In this document: positions 19,112 through 28,170 of the stretch, piece after piece
Position numbering within the stretch: the stretch's first letter is position 1
Layout of the letters: each line of letters begins with the position of its first letter
NCBI RefSeq assembly: GCF_018141425.1
Contig: NZ_CP058561.1
Coordinates: 1,302,001 to 1,366,000 of the forward strand
Source: Vallitalea guaymasensis
GTDB lineage: Bacteria; Bacillota; Clostridia; Lachnospirales; Vallitaleaceae
Length of the DNA stretch: 64,000 nt
Direction of reading: 5' to 3'
Notes under the pieces: model-generated
What the model was told of the DNA's origin: nothing
Database searches by the model: none
What the model saw: the letters and a program-made list of their open reading frames with translations, nothing else
Program-made: the position numbers and the translations under genes

Positions 19112-19182
19112 CTGTTTACCTCCTAAAACAAAAAACAAAATAATCAGTTTTAATTTTACAATATATGCCATTATTGTTATTA

Positions 19183-19211
19183 ATTATATATTATAATTTA
19201 ATAATTGTCAA
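19183..19211 (-). promoter_or_regulatory. Consensus sigma-A promoter of loaP
   Basis: TTGACA (19206-19211) and TATAAT (19183-19188) with a 17-bp spacer, a perfect match to the housekeeping consensus. Transcription would start near 19176, about 65 nt before the GTG of loaP, in the gap after the phosphopantetheinyl transferase gene. Confidence 0.8.
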
Positions 19212-19284
19212 TTTATATTATTATCATATTCAATTTACTATTTACAATTTTCTTTTATTTGTTTCAGTTGATGCTATTAAGCAC

Positions 19285-20031
19285 TTATGATATATTAATT
19301 TTGTTAGATGCATTCTCCATAGTAGGATATTCAAGCATTAAATTACATTTATTAGGATAACATATTGTAAATATGCTTCTATTCAGTTTAAAGGTTTTAG
19401 CTTCAAACATGGCAAAATTTTTATATTTACTAATAATACAATTATTGTCACAATCCAAACTATTTACTTCATACATTTTTAATGATGTTAAAAACCCAAT
19501 TTTTAAAGCCTTGGATAAAGCTTCTTTCATGGTCCATATAGCTATAACTCCTTCATGTTCTTCCCATTGACAGTTTTCAACTAGATTAATTTCTTGTTCT
19601 GTCATCTGTGATTTGATGGATTTTAAATGATTGATGTCTATAACTTCAATATCTATACCTATTGGATAATGTTCTTCTACTGCTGCTGAGGCTCCTACAT
19701 ATTTAGTATGTGTTATGGTTACTGTCAAATTTTTATTATTGTTCTTTATAATTGGATAATGGAATATACCTTTATCAATAAATATTTCTTGCTTATCATT
19801 ATCCATAAAATAAGCTAAGGCTCTTTTGGAAGAAACTCTACCTAGTAAATATGAAACTTTTCTTGCTTCGTATTTTAATTGATTATAATACTTTTTTTCT
19901 TGTGATGATAAATAGTTATCTATGAACTCTTTTGTTACCATTTGTGAATCTCTCAATGAACATAAACTAACCGTTAATGGTACTGTTTTATTATTATCAA
20001 CTAATTCTGTTTCAACGTCTATATACTTCAT
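19285..20031 (-). CDS. Sfp-type 4'-phosphopantetheinyl transferase
   Basis: A 248-residue Sfp-family enzyme that moves phosphopantetheine from CoA to the Ser of carrier domains. The Mg-binding motif GIDIEVID and the downstream WTMKEALSKA motif are intact, and an RVSSKRALAYF segment matches the family's N-terminal half. It would activate the four ACP domains of the PKS and the free-standing ACP. ATG at 20031 is chosen because GGAGG lies five bases upstream; an ATG four codons earlier overlaps that site. It belongs to the minus-strand PKS operon between the AT-like gene and loaP. Confidence 0.93.
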   Translation of the reverse strand: MKYIDVETELVDNNKTVPLTVSLCSLRDSQMVTKEFIDNYLSSQEKKYYNQLKYEARKVSYLLGRVSSKRALAYFMDNDKQEIFIDKGIFHYPIIKNNNKNLTVTITHTKYVGASAAVEEHYPIGIDIEVIDINHLKSIKSQMTEQEINLVENCQWEEHEGVIAIWTMKEALSKALKIGFLTSLKMYEVNSLDCDNNCIISKYKNFAMFEAKTFKLNRSIFTICYPNKCNLMLEYPTMENASNKINIS

Positions 20032-20088
20032 AATTTCCTCCATATCAGATTATGTCGTGCAACCTGCTTTTCATTTATTTCATTGATA

Positions 20089-21039
20089 TTATTTATATTG
20101 TTCCATCAATTTTTCGTATCTTTTTGAATCATCTCCAAAGATATCTAATATAGTGTACATATTGGAATTATTCTTTTTAATTCTTTTGATAAAATTAGTC
20201 AAAGTACTTGATGTACCTAGATTTATATATGAAACTGAATCATTTGGTAATTTTTCTATAACCTTATTGAATTTGATAGGTTTTCTGATAATATCCCATA
20301 AATAATCTTTTGGTATGTAATGGATTTCTTCTCCTTGTACAGATGATAATATTGGTATTTGGGGATCATTAATTGTAATAGTATCCACTACTTCCATATA
20401 AGCTTCTCTTATTTCATCTACTGCATAAGAATGAAAACCAAATCTAACTGGCAGTTCATTATATATAACCTTTTCTTCTTTTAATATATTCTTAGCTATG
20501 TCAGTTTCTTCTTTATAACCAGCTACTACAAAGCAATCATCATAGTTATGAGCAGCAATTTCACATCTTGTATGTTTTGCCAATAAATTATGCCATATAT
20601 CAGGATTATCAAGGATAGTTATCATTCTTCCTTCTTCACAATGTTTTTCTAATAAGGCTGCTTGACATATTATAAGCTTTAACGCATCCCTTAATGTTAA
20701 AACCCCACTTAATGTTAAGCTTACATATTCTCCCAAACTAGCACCTAATAGATAATCTGCTTTTATTCCCTCTTCTTCCACAGTCTTTGCCAATGCGAAT
20801 TGAATCATAAATATTGCAGGATGTGTATATAATGTCCTATTGAATATATTACTTTTTGTATTGCCTGAGTAATATAATTTATCTATGATGGATTCATTCA
20901 TTTCTTTTTTTATCATTTCATCTAGACTATCCATGTAACTTTTAAATATGTTATTTTCATTATACATTACTTTCCCCATCTCAAAATACTGCCCGCCTTG
21001 ACCTGAAAAAAGGAAAATTTTTTTTTGGTAATTTTTCAA
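20089..21039 (-). CDS. Acyltransferase-fold protein lacking the malonyl-binding Arg; probable acyl hydrolase
   Basis: A 316-residue AT-fold protein starting LFSGQGGQ. Counted from a TTG start at 21039 (GGAG six bases upstream), the nucleophile is Ser101 in GASLGE and a His lies in RFGFHSY. The residue 25 after the nucleophile, Arg in malonyl-specific ATs, is Gln126 here. In trans-AT clusters a second AT homologue without this Arg is usually an acyl hydrolase that clears stalled acyl groups from ACPs (PedC type), or an AT for a non-malonyl unit. The neighbouring AT-ER protein keeps the Arg, so the two probably split loading and editing. GTG at 21051 is an alternative start. Confidence 0.85.
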   Translation of the reverse strand: MKNYQKKIFLFSGQGGQYFEMGKVMYNENNIFKSYMDSLDEMIKKEMNESIIDKLYYSGNTKSNIFNRTLYTHPAIFMIQFALAKTVEEEGIKADYLLGASLGEYVSLTLSGVLTLRDALKLIICQAALLEKHCEEGRMITILDNPDIWHNLLAKHTRCEIAAHNYDDCFVVAGYKEETDIAKNILKEEKVIYNELPVRFGFHSYAVDEIREAYMEVVDTITINDPQIPILSSVQGEEIHYIPKDYLWDIIRKPIKFNKVIEKLPNDSVSYINLGTSSTLTNFIKRIKKNNSNMYTILDIFGDDSKRYEKLMEQYK

Positions 21040-21052
21040 TCTTATCTCCACC

Positions 21053-21730
21053 TTAATAAAAATCCAATAAATTTTTCTGATTTTTTCTCATTCTATAGTC
21101 TATAAATATTTTTTTATCATCTATCATAAGATATACGTTATTGTACTTAAGATAATCTAACTTATGTCCTGGTTTTAATCCATAGGAATGAGCAGGGTAT
21201 ACTCTTATATGACCTGGTATTTCCTTTTTTATCTTTTGAATACTATAATACATCTTCTCAGCAGAACCACTATAGGATGTACATAAACCACATCCTTCAC
21301 TAAATAGTGTATCCCCAGTAAATATGTGTTTCTCACATAGGAAACAGGTACTTCCTATGGTATGTCCAGGTGTAAGCATACACTTAATTGATGTATTGCC
21401 TAGTTGCAATCTTTGATTATCACTTATTTTTATCTGATTCCCGCAAGTAAAACCAAAGCATTCTGATTCAACTGCTGATATATATACATCTGCATCATAC
21501 TTATCAACCAAAGGATTCACTAAGTTTATATGGTCATAATGTGCATGAGTCAATAAAATACTTTTGAGCTCTATCTGATACTTAGCAATTATCTTCTCAA
21601 TTTCATCCAATTCCCAAGCAGGATCTATTATAGCTCCATAACGAGTTTCATTATCTATTATGATATAAACATAATTTTTGAAGTAATTATGTCTAAGTTT
21701 TAATGTAACCATTTGATATGTTTGGCTCAT
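21053..21730 (-). CDS. Metallo-beta-lactamase-fold hydrolase (PksB-like)
   Basis: A 225-residue glyoxalase II-like MBL-fold protein. The metal-binding motif THAHYDH (His62, His64, Asp66, His67) is followed by PGHTIGS and FTGDTLF, giving the remaining ligands. Homologues such as PksB sit in bacillaene-type trans-AT PKS clusters; their exact role is unsettled, with thioester hydrolysis proposed. It lies between accA and the AT-like gene with short spacing, so it is part of the operon. ATG has an AAGGG site upstream. Confidence 0.88.
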   Translation of the reverse strand: MSQTYQMVTLKLRHNYFKNYVYIIIDNETRYGAIIDPAWELDEIEKIIAKYQIELKSILLTHAHYDHINLVNPLVDKYDADVYISAVESECFGFTCGNQIKISDNQRLQLGNTSIKCMLTPGHTIGSTCFLCEKHIFTGDTLFSEGCGLCTSYSGSAEKMYYSIQKIKKEIPGHIRVYPAHSYGLKPGHKLDYLKYNNVYLMIDDKKIFIDYRMRKNQKNLLDFY

Positions 21731-21766
21731 TCATTTTACCCTTTCATACTTAAATTATCTTGTTCT

Positions 21767-22576
21767 TCACACTTTACCTATAGCTCTATATTTACTATAT
21801 CGTTTTTGTAATAATTCTTCTTTATCCAATGATAGTAATTCCTTTAACTCTTGTAATATTCTAACCTTTATTTCCTTGAAAATATATTCTTTTGCACAAT
21901 GTGCACCTCCAGCTGGTTCTTCAATAACGTCATCTATGATACCTAAACCATATAAATCATCAGCTGTTATCTTCATAACTTCTGCTGCCTTTTCAGCCTT
22001 GGTATTATCTTTCCACAGAATACTTGCAAAACCTTCTGGTGATATTATAGAATATACAGCATTCTCTAGCATCAATATTCTATCGGCTATACTTAATGCC
22101 AATGCGCCACCACTACCCCCTTCACCTATGACAATGGAAACTATTGGAACTGATATATCCATAAGCTCAATTAAATTCCTCGCTATAGCTTCTCCTTGTC
22201 CTCTTTCTTCAGCATCCACACCACAGTAAGCTCCTGGTGTATCTACAAAACATATGACTGGTCTATTAAATTTCTCAGCTTGTTTTATTAGTCTTAAAGA
22301 TTTTCTGTAACCTTCAGGCATAGTCATCCCGAAGTTTCTGGTTATATTTTCCTCTAAGGTCTTTCCTTTCAATTGTCCGATTACAGTTACATTGATTCCA
22401 TCTATGACTCCTATCCCTCCAATTATTGACTTATCATCACCGTAGTAACGATCACCATGAAATTCAAGGAAATCATCTAATATGTTATATATGTATTCAT
22501 CTGCATTAGGTCTCTCAGATAATCTGGCGAGCTGAACTTTTTCCCAAGCTGTAAGATTATTATTATTCTCATTCAT
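21767..22576 (-). CDS. accA: Acetyl-CoA carboxylase carboxyltransferase subunit alpha
   Basis: A 269-residue AccA; it transfers the carboxyl group from carboxybiotin to acetyl-CoA together with AccD. The crotonase-like core is visible in [18 protein letters not shown] and SPEGFAS. It is shorter than the 319-residue E. coli protein, mostly at the N-terminus. ATG at 22576 is chosen because GGGAG precedes it; a Met five codons earlier overlaps the end of accD but has no ribosome site. Its position after accB-accC-accD in the PKS operon suggests dedicated malonyl-CoA supply. Confidence 0.93.
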   Translation of the reverse strand: MNENNNNLTAWEKVQLARLSERPNADEYIYNILDDFLEFHGDRYYGDDKSIIGGIGVIDGINVTVIGQLKGKTLEENITRNFGMTMPEGYRKSLRLIKQAEKFNRPVICFVDTPGAYCGVDAEERGQGEAIARNLIELMDISVPIVSIVIGEGGSGGALALSIADRILMLENAVYSIISPEGFASILWKDNTKAEKAAEVMKITADDLYGLGIIDDVIEEPAGGAHCAKEYIFKEIKVRILQELKELLSLDKEELLQKRYSKYRAIGKV

Positions 22577-22580
22577 TCTA

Positions 22581-23432
22581 TTATCTCCCATGCATAGTTA
22601 ATATTTTACTTAAGATATCTTTTAACTCTTTTCTATGGACAATCCTATCAATGAATCCATGTTCCAGTACAAATTCAGCTGTTTGAAAGCCCTCAGGTAA
22701 ATCCTTTCTGAGTGTTTGTTTTATTACTCTCTTACCTGCAAAACCAATAAGTGCATTAGGCTCACTTAATATAATATCACCTTGCATGGCAAAACTTGCT
22801 GTAACTCCTCCTGTTGTCGGATCGGTAATTACGGTAATATAGAGTTGTCCACTCTTTGATAACCTACTTAAACCACCACTTATTTTTGCCATCTGCATAA
22901 GAGATACCATACCTTCCTGCATCCGGGCACCTCCTGAAGCAGTGAAAATTATCAAAGGAAGTTTTTTTTCTATTGCATATTCTATTGCACGCATTATTTT
23001 TTCGCCTACTACTGCTCCCATACTTCCCATCATAAACTGACTCTGCATGATACATATAACTATCTTTTTATTATTAATTGAACCTCTACCAGTTATTACT
23101 GCCTCACTGGTATTTAATTTTTTCTGCAATCTATCTATCTTTTGTGAGTAACCTTCAAAATCAAGATAATTAATATTAGGTATATCTTCACAAAATTCTT
23201 CAAATGATCCATTATCCAGAACCATATCTATTCTTTCTTCTGCTGTCAACCTTAAATGATTATTACAGTATGGGCATACCTTATCATTATTATCTACTGT
23301 CATATAATACATTATTTTTTTGCAGTTACTACATTTTATCCATATTTTAGGTAATTCCAGATCATTATTACCTTTACTTTGATTGGTTTTTATATCATTA
23401 ATATAATTTTCTTCAATATTATTCTTAATCAT
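22581..23432 (-). CDS. accD: Acetyl-CoA carboxylase carboxyltransferase subunit beta
   Basis: A 283-residue AccD, partner of AccA in the carboxyltransferase. The N-terminal zinc ribbon has Cys34, Cys37, Cys53 and Cys56. The core shows the oxyanion-type glycine stretches of the family ([11 protein letters not shown] and TDPTTGGV). Start ATG follows a GGTGAGG site. The gene lies 14 bp after accC and its end is within a few bases of the accA start, so these subunits are probably co-translated. Confidence 0.95.
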   Translation of the reverse strand: MIKNNIEENYINDIKTNQSKGNNDLELPKIWIKCSNCKKIMYYMTVDNNDKVCPYCNNHLRLTAEERIDMVLDNGSFEEFCEDIPNINYLDFEGYSQKIDRLQKKLNTSEAVITGRGSINNKKIVICIMQSQFMMGSMGAVVGEKIMRAIEYAIEKKLPLIIFTASGGARMQEGMVSLMQMAKISGGLSRLSKSGQLYITVITDPTTGGVTASFAMQGDIILSEPNALIGFAGKRVIKQTLRKDLPEGFQTAEFVLEHGFIDRIVHRKELKDILSKILTMHGR

Positions 23433-23446
23433 ATCCTCACCTTTCC

Positions 23447-24775
23447 TTAACTGATTATCTGAGTATTATAATTTCCCGATTCAAATTCATTGCAACAAAT
23501 AATATTGTATTGAAAATCTATATTATTCTTTATCCCTTTGATTTCTGTTTCTTTTAATGCTCTCTTCATTATTTTTATGGCTTCATCTCTATCTTTACCA
23601 TGTACTATTATTTTTGCCAGCAACGAATCGTAATAATGTGATATATAATAGTCATTAAATACAGAAGAGTCAACTCTAACTCCTGGACCTCCTGGTAATA
23701 TAAGCTGTTTAATAAGTCCAGTCTGAGGTATGAAGTTATTATCTGCATCATCTGCATTTATCCTGCATTCAACTGAATGTCCATTTATACAAATATCCTC
23801 TTGCTTGATATCCAAATTCATACCAGCCGCTACTTTTATCTGTTCTTTGATCAAATCTATACCTGTAACCATTTCCGTTACTGGGTGTTCTACTTGTATT
23901 CTGGTATTCATTTCAAGGAAATAATAATTCATATTGTCATCCAGCAGAAATTCAACTGTACCAACACCAGAATAATTTACTTCTTTTGCAATGGCTATTG
24001 CAAGTTGTCCCATAGTATTTCTCATATCATTATCTAAGATACTTGAAGGACATTCTTCAATCATTTTTTGATTTTTTCTTTGAATTGAACATTCACGTTC
24101 TCCTAGATGAACTACATTTCCATGGTTATCAGCTAATATTTGAAATTCTATATGCCTAGCATTTTTAATATATTTTTCAATATACAATTCAGCATTGCCA
24201 AAATAATTTTCAGCTTCTGTTTTAGCATTAAGAATATTGGTATAGAGTTCTTCTTTACTATGGACTATTCTGATACCTCTTCCTCCCCCACCTGAAACAG
24301 CTTTTATAATGACTGGATAACCTATTTCTTTTTCTATATCTCTATTATGTATTTCGTCTATCTTAATATTTTCTATCGCATTCATTACGGGACAGTTCAT
24401 CTGTTTAACAATATTTCTTGCATTCACTTTATTACCCATTAATTCAATTGTATTACTGGATGGTCCAATAAAAGTAATGCTACATTCTTCACACATCTTA
24501 GCAAATTGACTATTTTCTGACAAAAAACCATATCCTGGATGAATGGCATCAACACCTTTATGAAATGCCGCTGATAATATGGTATATGTATTTAAATAAC
24601 TTTCTTTTGCATTAGCGGAACCAATACATATGGTTTCATCAGCTAATTTGGTATGGAGACTGTTTCTATCTATATCCGAACATACTGCTAAGGTTTTTAT
24701 TCCCATTTCTCTGCATGCTCGAATAACTCTGACTGCTATTTCACCTCTATTAGCGATTAATATTTTTTTGAACAC
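23447..24775 (-). CDS. accC: Acetyl-CoA carboxylase, biotin carboxylase subunit
   Basis: A 442-residue biotin carboxylase, close to the family length of about 450. It carboxylates the biotin of AccB using ATP and bicarbonate. The ATP-grasp signature is clear: ILIANRGEIAVR at the start, the glycine loop GGGGRGIR, and EMNTRIQVEHPVTE near the active site. The start is GTG preceded by GAGGTGATAAG. It lies 19 bp downstream of accB in the same operon. Confidence 0.96.
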   Translation of the reverse strand: MFKKILIANRGEIAVRVIRACREMGIKTLAVCSDIDRNSLHTKLADETICIGSANAKESYLNTYTILSAAFHKGVDAIHPGYGFLSENSQFAKMCEECSITFIGPSSNTIELMGNKVNARNIVKQMNCPVMNAIENIKIDEIHNRDIEKEIGYPVIIKAVSGGGGRGIRIVHSKEELYTNILNAKTEAENYFGNAELYIEKYIKNARHIEFQILADNHGNVVHLGERECSIQRKNQKMIEECPSSILDNDMRNTMGQLAIAIAKEVNYSGVGTVEFLLDDNMNYYFLEMNTRIQVEHPVTEMVTGIDLIKEQIKVAAGMNLDIKQEDICINGHSVECRINADDADNNFIPQTGLIKQLILPGGPGVRVDSSVFNDYYISHYYDSLLAKIIVHGKDRDEAIKIMKRALKETEIKGIKNNIDFQYNIICCNEFESGNYNTQIIS

Positions 24776-24794
24776 ACCTTATCACCTCAATCTT

Positions 24795-25253
24795 TTAATC
24801 AACTTGTATCACAAACAACTCCCTGCCATACTCAACTAATTCATCTGGCTTAACAAGAATATCTACCACCGTACCAGAATATTTGCTAACTATCTCATTT
24901 ACCATTTTCATGGCTTCAATAGTACATACAATATCTCCTTTATTGACTTTGTTACCTATGGATATATATTGCTTGTTGTTTTGATTAGTTAATGAAATTT
25001 TCCCTACTAGAGGTGATTTGATAATTTCTACGTTTTGAGGAATTTCAGTTGTTACACATTCATCTTGATATCTTGATATATCATATTTAGAAGCATCTTC
25101 TTTTTTGCATTCAGTTAGATAAGCTTTGTTTTCTTTATTACTATCTTGATTGTTTTTGACTTTCAAATAAAGTTCATCTGTCTTAATCTCAACATAAGGT
25201 AAATTTGACTCTTGGATAACTTTCAATAAATTACTTAATATACTATAATCCAT
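24795..25253 (-). CDS. accB: Acetyl-CoA carboxylase biotin carboxyl carrier protein
   Basis: A 152-residue BCCP. The biotinylated Lys is residue 116 in the EAMKM motif, within a C-terminal lipoyl-like domain (about 75-152). A Lys/Glu-rich linker joins it to a short N-terminal helical segment. It is the first gene of the PKS-associated run, 82 nt after a predicted promoter, with an AAGGAG site before the ATG. No fab genes accompany it, unlike the usual Clostridia arrangement of acc genes within a fatty-acid operon. Confidence 0.95.
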   Translation of the reverse strand: MDYSILSNLLKVIQESNLPYVEIKTDELYLKVKNNQDSNKENKAYLTECKKEDASKYDISRYQDECVTTEIPQNVEIIKSPLVGKISLTNQNNKQYISIGNKVNKGDIVCTIEAMKMVNEIVSKYSGTVVDILVKPDELVEYGRELFVIQVD

Positions 25254-25334
25254 ATTTTTCTCCTTATATTTTTTACAGTTTATTTTTTATATTACATCAG
25301 TTGCATTAGTTTTCAAATAACTTCCTTATTTACC

Positions 25335-25364
25335 ATTATATCATATAATTTGATATATTTTCAA
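25335..25364 (-). promoter_or_regulatory. Probable promoter of the accBCDA-PKS operon
   Basis: TTGAAA (25359-25364) and a perfect TATAAT (25335-25340) with an 18-bp spacer, 82 bp upstream of accB. The rest of the 280-bp gap (25254-25533) is very AT-rich and I see no further gene in it. Confidence 0.6.
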
Positions 25365-25533
25365 AATATTTTTTACCACAAAATATATTATCATATTTCT
25401 TATTTAATGTCTACATTAATATTTGTCTTCATCTATTATTTAAAATTGTCTTTATATTTTATACAACTATACCCTTTAATTTTTAATTGTTGATTCCAAT
25501 TATGTAATATTTTTTGTATTTATATAATATGTC

Positions 25534-26487
25534 TCATTTTTTATTTTTATTGTTTTTTATGAATGTGAATATACCATCTTCATATTTTTCTTTTTCATCC
25601 CAAAATGCATATAAATGTTTTGAGTTATTAAAAGTTATTAATTGTTTATTATTATGTGGAATTACTTTAAATAATTGCTCTGCCATATAATATGGACATT
25701 TCTCATCTAACTTACTATGGATAATAAGTGTTGGAATATTATTATTTTTAACAGCATCAAGAATATTAACATCTTCATAAGTATAACCATATATTTGATT
25801 ATTAGATATATTTCCTAATTTAACCAATAAATTAGTAGGCATAGGAATGAAAAATGAATCTATCTGCCATGCAATTTCTGCATCCATACTAGTAAATCCA
25901 CTATCTATAATTGCAAAATCCAAATATTTAGCTGCGTGATCTGATCCAGAATAATATCCTACTGTTGCACCTCCCATTGATTGACCTAATGCACCAATTA
26001 TATTTTTATCTGTCATCTTACTGTTAACATAAGTAATAACAGATTCTAAATCCTCTTTTTCATAATAACCAAAAGAGACCGTTTTGGCTGTATTGTTACC
26101 ATGTGCTCTAGCATCATATAAGACAACATTAAAATCCTGCTCTAAAAAAATTTCCGCTATAGGATACATAGCTTCATGATTTGATTCATGCCAATGAACT
26201 AAGACTATAGTTTTATTATTATAGTTTTTATCATCAACTATATAATATACGGGAATACTATGCCCATCATCTGCTAATAATTCCTCTTTATAGATTTTGT
26301 CCTTCCACTTTCTATTAAATTCTGTCAGATCGTAATTCATATCATTCATATACATTTCAACAATTTTATTTGTATGAGCCTTAGTCATTCTTGCAGGAAT
26401 AAAAGCCAACAAAAATCCAATGATTACAATCAAAGTTACTATAATCATAAATGTATTTGCACTAATTTTTATCAATCTCTTTTTCAT
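25534..26487 (-). CDS. Membrane-anchored alpha/beta hydrolase
   Basis: A 317-residue alpha/beta hydrolase with one N-terminal membrane segment (about residues 10-33), so the catalytic domain is likely outside the membrane. The nucleophile elbow is GQSMGG, the acid is likely in HSKLDEKCPY and the base His in NNSKHLYAF. It resembles the BAAT/YqkD-type hydrolases found in Firmicutes; the substrate is unknown. AAGGTG precedes the ATG. It is separated from the PKS operon by 280 bp that carries the PKS promoter, so it is probably not part of that operon. Confidence 0.82.
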   Translation of the reverse strand: MKKRLIKISANTFMIIVTLIVIIGFLLAFIPARMTKAHTNKIVEMYMNDMNYDLTEFNRKWKDKIYKEELLADDGHSIPVYYIVDDKNYNNKTIVLVHWHESNHEAMYPIAEIFLEQDFNVVLYDARAHGNNTAKTVSFGYYEKEDLESVITYVNSKMTDKNIIGALGQSMGGATVGYYSGSDHAAKYLDFAIIDSGFTSMDAEIAWQIDSFFIPMPTNLLVKLGNISNNQIYGYTYEDVNILDAVKNNNIPTLIIHSKLDEKCPYYMAEQLFKVIPHNNKQLITFNNSKHLYAFWDEKEKYEDGIFTFIKNNKNKK

Positions 26488-26644
26488 TGTACACCTTACC
26501 TTATCTCTCCAAATTAGTTTATTTATAATAAGTACAGATTAAAAAAACTTAATCTAATTAATTATACACTATTAATACTTGCATTTACTCAATTAATTTT
26601 AGCATATAATTACTATAAGTACATTATATATGATATATCTTATA

Positions 26645-26690
26645 TAAAAAATAAGCTATCTAATTTATTGCTCAATAGATTAGATAACTT
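26645..26690 (-). terminator. Rho-independent terminator after the histidine kinase gene
   Basis: On the minus strand, 12-nt arms (26679-26690 and 26653-26664) pair fully with one G-U, around a 14-nt loop, followed by a T-rich run (26645-26651). It lies 8 bp past the kinase stop codon. Confidence 0.75.
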
Positions 26691-26697
26691 AATTTAT

Positions 26698-28170
26698 TTA
26701 CATATTTTTTTCTTTTTTGCTTAAAGGAATGTTCACTTGAAATACAGTTCCTCTCTCTGAATCCAAAATACAAATCGTTGCATTCTGTTTTTCAAGCATC
26801 TTCTTGACTAGACTTAATCCAAGTCCTGTACCTGATAATTTTTTGGATTTATTTTTATCAACTGTGTAAAAAGGTTCGAATACCCTTTTCTTATGTTCAT
26901 CTGGTATACCTATTCCTGTATCAGCTATTTCAATTCGATTAACGCCCTTTTTAACATTACTTGTAACTTTTATCTTACCATTTGACACATTATATTTTAT
27001 TGCATTATCCATTAAGTTGATAAAAATCATCATAAAACTTTCTCTATCCATATAAACTTGGCAAGGCTCTAACTGGTAATAGAATTCAATTCCGTATTTG
27101 GAAGCCTTTCCTTTTAACTTATCTATAATTTCTTTCAATAGTACATGTGTATCTATTTTATGTTTTTCAAGTTCAAAATCATATTTTTCCAAGCTTGATA
27201 AGTGCAATACCTTCTCTACCATTTGATTTAATCTTTTAAGCTCATTGTTAACAATAATATTGGATTTATCTACTAAATTATTATCATCCTTATAAAGATT
27301 CATTAAATCGATCTGAGCTTTTATGACCGTAATTGGTGTTTTGAATTCATGAGTTATATTCCCAATGAATTCTTTTTGCTTCTTTTCTAGCTTTTGAACA
27401 TGCTCTAGCGCCAATTGGAGTTTTGCTTTTTCATCACTGAGCTGCTTAATATTTTGTTGTATCTGTGAAGACATAGCTTGTATCCCTGTGCTTAATTCAC
27501 CAAATTCATCTTTACTCTTTATGAGTATCGAGCTTATATCATATTGTCCTTCTTCAATCAACTTAACAGATTTTTTTAACCTCTTAATTCGATTTACTAT
27601 GTTTATAAAAAATACTCTCCCTATTATGAATGTAACAATAATAGATATAAGCCCAAATTTGACAAACAACTTCCAAGTATCTTCATTGAAACTCTTTTGT
27701 AAATATAGATTATACTCTAATTGCATAACACCTATTTGCCCATTAAAATCGTAAACTGGTGCTGCATATATTATCTTATCCACAATTTTTTTATATACAA
27801 TCTTGTTATCCAAAGCTTTGGTAATGATATCCTCATATTCATTTTTCAATTCTTTAAATACTTCATTACCAATCTGTCTTCCTTGATTATCAAAAATAAT
27901 TGTGTGAATCCCTAGTACACGTTCTATCTCAATAGTCAAGTCATAAGCCTGCTTAATATAAAAGGTTTCAAAATCTTCAATGTCACTAGCGAGATATCTT
28001 TCTCTTATGTATAGATTAGCTGTTTTACTACTTTCTTTTAGATATCTTTCATATTCCTTTATCTGATTGGTACGAATACCATTCATTGTTAAAATACTAA
28101 TAATGACTAAATTGATTAATAATAGGAAAATGATAAAAATGGTTAGTTTATGTTTTACACTGATTCTCAT
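26698..28170 (-). CDS. Two-component sensor histidine kinase
   Basis: A 490-residue membrane histidine kinase. Two membrane segments (about 8-29 and 166-188) enclose an extracellular sensor domain of about 135 residues, followed by HAMP. The dimerisation His is residue 274 in ITHEFKTPI, and the ATP-binding domain has N, G1 (DTGIGIP) and G2 (GTGLGL) boxes. Its start overlaps the response-regulator stop by 4 nt (ATGA), so the pair is translationally coupled. It probably senses the envelope state together with the upstream lipoprotein; the signal is unknown. Confidence 0.93.
   Translation of the reverse strand: MRISVKHKLTIFIIFLLLINLVIISILTMNGIRTNQIKEYERYLKESSKTANLYIRERYLASDIEDFETFYIKQAYDLTIEIERVLGIHTIIFDNQGRQIGNEVFKELKNEYEDIITKALDNKIVYKKIVDKIIYAAPVYDFNGQIGVMQLEYNLYLQKSFNEDTWKLFVKFGLISIIVTFIIGRVFFINIVNRIKRLKKSVKLIEEGQYDISSILIKSKDEFGELSTGIQAMSSQIQQNIKQLSDEKAKLQLALEHVQKLEKKQKEFIGNITHEFKTPITVIKAQIDLMNLYKDDNNLVDKSNIIVNNELKRLNQMVEKVLHLSSLEKYDFELEKHKIDTHVLLKEIIDKLKGKASKYGIEFYYQLEPCQVYMDRESFMMIFINLMDNAIKYNVSNGKIKVTSNVKKGVNRIEIADTGIGIPDEHKKRVFEPFYTVDKNKSKKLSGTGLGLSLVKKMLEKQNATICILDSERGTVFQVNIPLSKKEKNM

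Noticed and set aside
19260-19290. Terminator after the phosphopantetheinyl transferase gene
   Set aside because: Only a 4-bp TGCT/AGCA stem and no T-run; insufficient.
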